DNA of 6,433 nt from Acidobacteriaceae bacterium. Lineage in GTDB: Bacteria; Acidobacteriota; Terriglobia; Bryobacterales; Bryobacteraceae. Every line of letters starts with the position of its first letter. Position 1 is the first letter of the stretch. The position numbers and the translations under genes are program-made. Of this stretch, positions 4,829-6,433 are shown piece by piece. The notes beneath the pieces were generated by a model. The model was given only the letters and a program-made list of their open reading frames with translations, had not been told where the DNA came from and made no database searches. Where the stretch lies: assembly GCA_019244945.1 (NCBI GenBank), contig JAFASD010000373.1, forward strand, positions 1-6,433, in the 5' to 3' direction.

Positions 4829-6433
4829 ATGGCAGCACCCTCCGATGCCGCGCCGAACCTCAAGCCATTGGCGCGGCGCGTGTTCATTTCCTACGCACGC
4901 AAGGACGGCGCGGATGCAGCTCAGAGCATCCGGAAGGCACTACGCGAGGCCGGTTGCGAAGTATGGCTCGATACGGACCGGATTCGCGGCGGCGCCTCCT
5001 GGGGCAAAGACATTGAAGACGCGCTGAACAACTGCGAGGTGTTGGTCGCGCTGCTTACCCCAGCTTCCTATGTTTCCGAGATCTGCCGCGCAGAGCAGAT
5101 CTGGGCGCTGGATGAAGGCAAGGCAGTAATTCCGGTGCTGGCCGTTGCTGGCGCGCCGGTCCCCATCCATTTGAAGAGCAGGAATTACCGCAAGTACCCC
5201 GAGCAGCAAGCGGAGTTGCTCATGGATATTAGCGCAGACGCGCACATCGAACACATAGTTCGCCCGCTTCGCTATGACACCGTTCCGAATCTGCCGCTCA
5301 ACTATGTGATTCGCGAGAAGCAAGTGACTGGCTTGCGCGATTTGGTCTTTACGGAAGGCGCAGGCGCAAATATCGCCGTAACGGCGCTTCAGGGGATGGG
5401 CGGCATCGGCAAAACCGTGCTTGCCACTGCGGTATGCCGCGACCCGGCGGTCCAACGCGCTTTTCCCGACGGTATTGCCTGGATCACCATCGGGCGCGAG
5501 TGGGACGGCGATTTCGTGCCGCGCATGCGTGAGGTTGGCCGCGCGCTCGGCGAAGATGTCGACCGAGGCTGGGACACCAAACAGGCTTGCGAGAACCGCT
5601 ACAAGACAATCCTGCGCGAAAAGGCGGCGCTGGTGGTGGTGGATGACATCTGGAGCCTTGAACACGTGCAGCCGCTGCTAGTGGATGCACCGCGCTCGCG
5701 CTTCCTCATCACCACTCGCGATGCCACCATCGCGAACGCACTGACCGACCGAAATTTTTCCGCCAATCTGCTGAGTGACGGCGAAGCACGCGAGCTGCTG
5801 GCTCGGGCCGCCAGGATTGAAGTAACCGCGCTGCCGCCGGAAGCGGCGGAAATCATTCACGAATGCGGTAGGTTGGCAGCGGCGCTGTCCCAGATCGGCG
5901 GCAGCCTGAAGGGTAAGGCAGCAGAGGACTGGCGTGACACGCTGGAAGCGCTGAAACGAGCAGATATCAGCGAGATCGAGGAGCGCCTTCCGACCGGTCA
6001 GAAAAGCTTCTTCAAAAGTCTGGAAGTCAGCTTTCAGACTCTCCCCGCGCACATGCAGAACCGCTATCTCAAGCTCGCGGTGCTGCTCGAAGACGTGCCT
6101 GCGGCGCTCCCGGTTCTGCAAGTCTTGTGGAAGCTCAATGAAGAGAAAGCGCGGCATACCGTGCGCTATTTGGTGGAACGGTCGCTCGCGTCCTGGGTAG
6201 AGGGAATAAAGCTGCACGATTTGCAATTGGATTATGGGCGCGCCCGATTTAGCGATCCAGCGGCGCTTCACTTGATCCACGGCGCACTGCGGCTCTCGGC
6301 CAATGTGGTTGCGCAAAATCCGGAGGAATTTGCTTCGCAGATGGTAGGACGGTTGCTGCCGCATGAGGAAATTCCAGCAATCGCGGAATTTACAAGAGAT
6401 ATCGCGAAAGGCGCTTCAAAGCCTTGGCTGAAA
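4829..6433 (+). CDS. TIR / NB-ARC STAND signalling ATPase (3' end outside the window)
   Basis: The frame is open from ATG 4829 to the window end (535 residues, no stop). An in-frame TAG at 4748 and no ATG, GTG or TTG after it fix this start. Residues 17-115 form a TIR domain: VFISYARKD (18-26), the RIRGGASWGKDIEDAL loop-helix region, and CRAE (86-89), where Glu89 matches the catalytic glutamate of TIR NADases. A linker follows, then an NB-ARC ATPase: Walker A GMGGIGKT (189-196), Walker B LVVVDDIW (268-275), RFLITTRD (291-298), GRLAAAL (347-353) in the GLPLAL position, and LHDLQLDY (462-469) in the MHD position. The conserved proline of GLPL is missing. The final segment (FASQMVGRLLPHEE... to KPWLK) resembles what I recall just ahead of WD40 repeats in bacterial homologues, so a WD40 sensor probably follows beyond the edge. 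The likely model is ligand sensing, NB-ARC oligomerisation and NAD+ cleavage by TIR. It could serve antiphage defence or other signalling; the ligand is unknown. Confidence 0.93.
   Translation, partial: MAAPSDAAPNLKPLARRVFISYARKDGADAAQSIRKALREAGCEVWLDTDRIRGGASWGKDIEDALNNCEVLVALLTPASYVSEICRAEQIWALDEGKAVIPVLAVAGAPVPIHLKSRNYRKYPEQQAELLMDISADAHIEHIVRPLRYDTVPNLPLNYVIREKQVTGLRDLVFTEGAGANIAVTALQGMGGIGKTVLATAVCRDPAVQRAFPDGIAWITIGREWDGDFVPRMREVGRALGEDVDRGWDTKQACENRYKTILREKAALVVVDDIWSLEHVQPLLVDAPRSRFLITTRDATIANALTDRNFSANLLSDGEARELLARAARIEVTALPPEAAEIIHECGRLAAALSQIGGSLKGKAAEDWRDTLEALKRADISEIEERLPTGQKSFFKSLEVSFQTLPAHMQNRYLKLAVLLEDVPAALPVLQVLWKLNEEKARHTVRYLVERSLASWVEGIKLHDLQLDYGRARFSDPAALHLIHGALRLSANVVAQNPEEFASQMVGRLLPHEEIPAIAEFTRDIAKGASKPWLK

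Noticed and set aside
4940..5665. 241-codon open frame on the minus strand inside the TIR-NB-ARC gene
   Set aside because: It is antisense to the TIR and Walker motifs and has no recognisable domain.
5678..6364. 228-codon open frame on the minus strand inside the NB-ARC region
   Set aside because: It is antisense to a coding region with clear NB-ARC motifs and shows no motif of its own.
1..6433. Mobile elements, CRISPR repeats, tRNA or rRNA genes
   Set aside because: Reading both strands I found no transposase motif, terminal inverted repeats, spaced direct repeats, or tRNA-like cloverleaf. Small RNA genes cannot be excluded by eye.

Overview
The window reads as part of a bacterial surface-polysaccharide locus. 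A compact four-gene operon on the minus strand (4720 down to 568) makes a CDP-linked 3,6-dideoxyhexose. It is bounded on the left by the 3' end of a convergent SIS-domain sugar-phosphate isomerase gene on the plus strand, and on the right by a divergent plus-strand gene for a TIR / NB-ARC signalling ATPase that runs off the window. CDP-3,6-dideoxyhexoses are O-antigen sugars, so a Gram-negative host is likely. The moderately GC-rich composition and the TIR-NB-ARC architecture would suit an environmental lineage such as Acidobacteria or Verrucomicrobia, but this is a guess and nothing in the window fixes the taxon.

Layout. Positions 3-581 (+): GmhA-like SIS protein, missing its 5' end. Positions 568-1626 (-): extended short-chain dehydrogenase/reductase, last gene of the operon, overlapping the SIS gene tail to tail by 14 bp. 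Positions 1631-2959 (-): RfbH (DdhC), the [2Fe-2S] and PMP-dependent C-3 dehydratase, with all its signature residues. Positions 2907-3950 (-): RfbG (DdhB), CDP-glucose 4,6-dehydratase. Positions 3941-4720 (-): RfbF (DdhA), glucose-1-phosphate cytidylyltransferase. Positions 4721-4828: the only real intergenic region, 108 bp between divergent genes. Positions 4829-6433 (+): TIR-NB-ARC protein, 535 codons visible and still open.

How the genes work together. RfbF turns glucose-1-phosphate and CTP into CDP-glucose. RfbG makes CDP-4-keto-6-deoxyglucose. RfbH removes the C-3 hydroxyl, with electrons from a partner reductase, to give CDP-4-keto-3,6-dideoxyglucose. The terminal SDR probably acts on the C-4 ketone or epimerises the product. 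The partner reductase (RfbI/DdhD) and any glycosyltransferase are absent from the window. The minus-strand genes overlap or nearly abut, which implies one transcript and translational coupling.

The points most worth a second look are: the TIR-NB-ARC protein, a plausible NAD-consuming defence or signalling protein with a degenerate GLPL-type motif; an in-register U_UUU_UUU run at the rfbG/rfbH junction whose -1 frame ends in a UGA overlapping the rfbH start codon; the missing RfbI; and active-site substitutions in the SIS protein. I see no insertion sequence, tRNA, rRNA, CRISPR array or clear intrinsic terminator.
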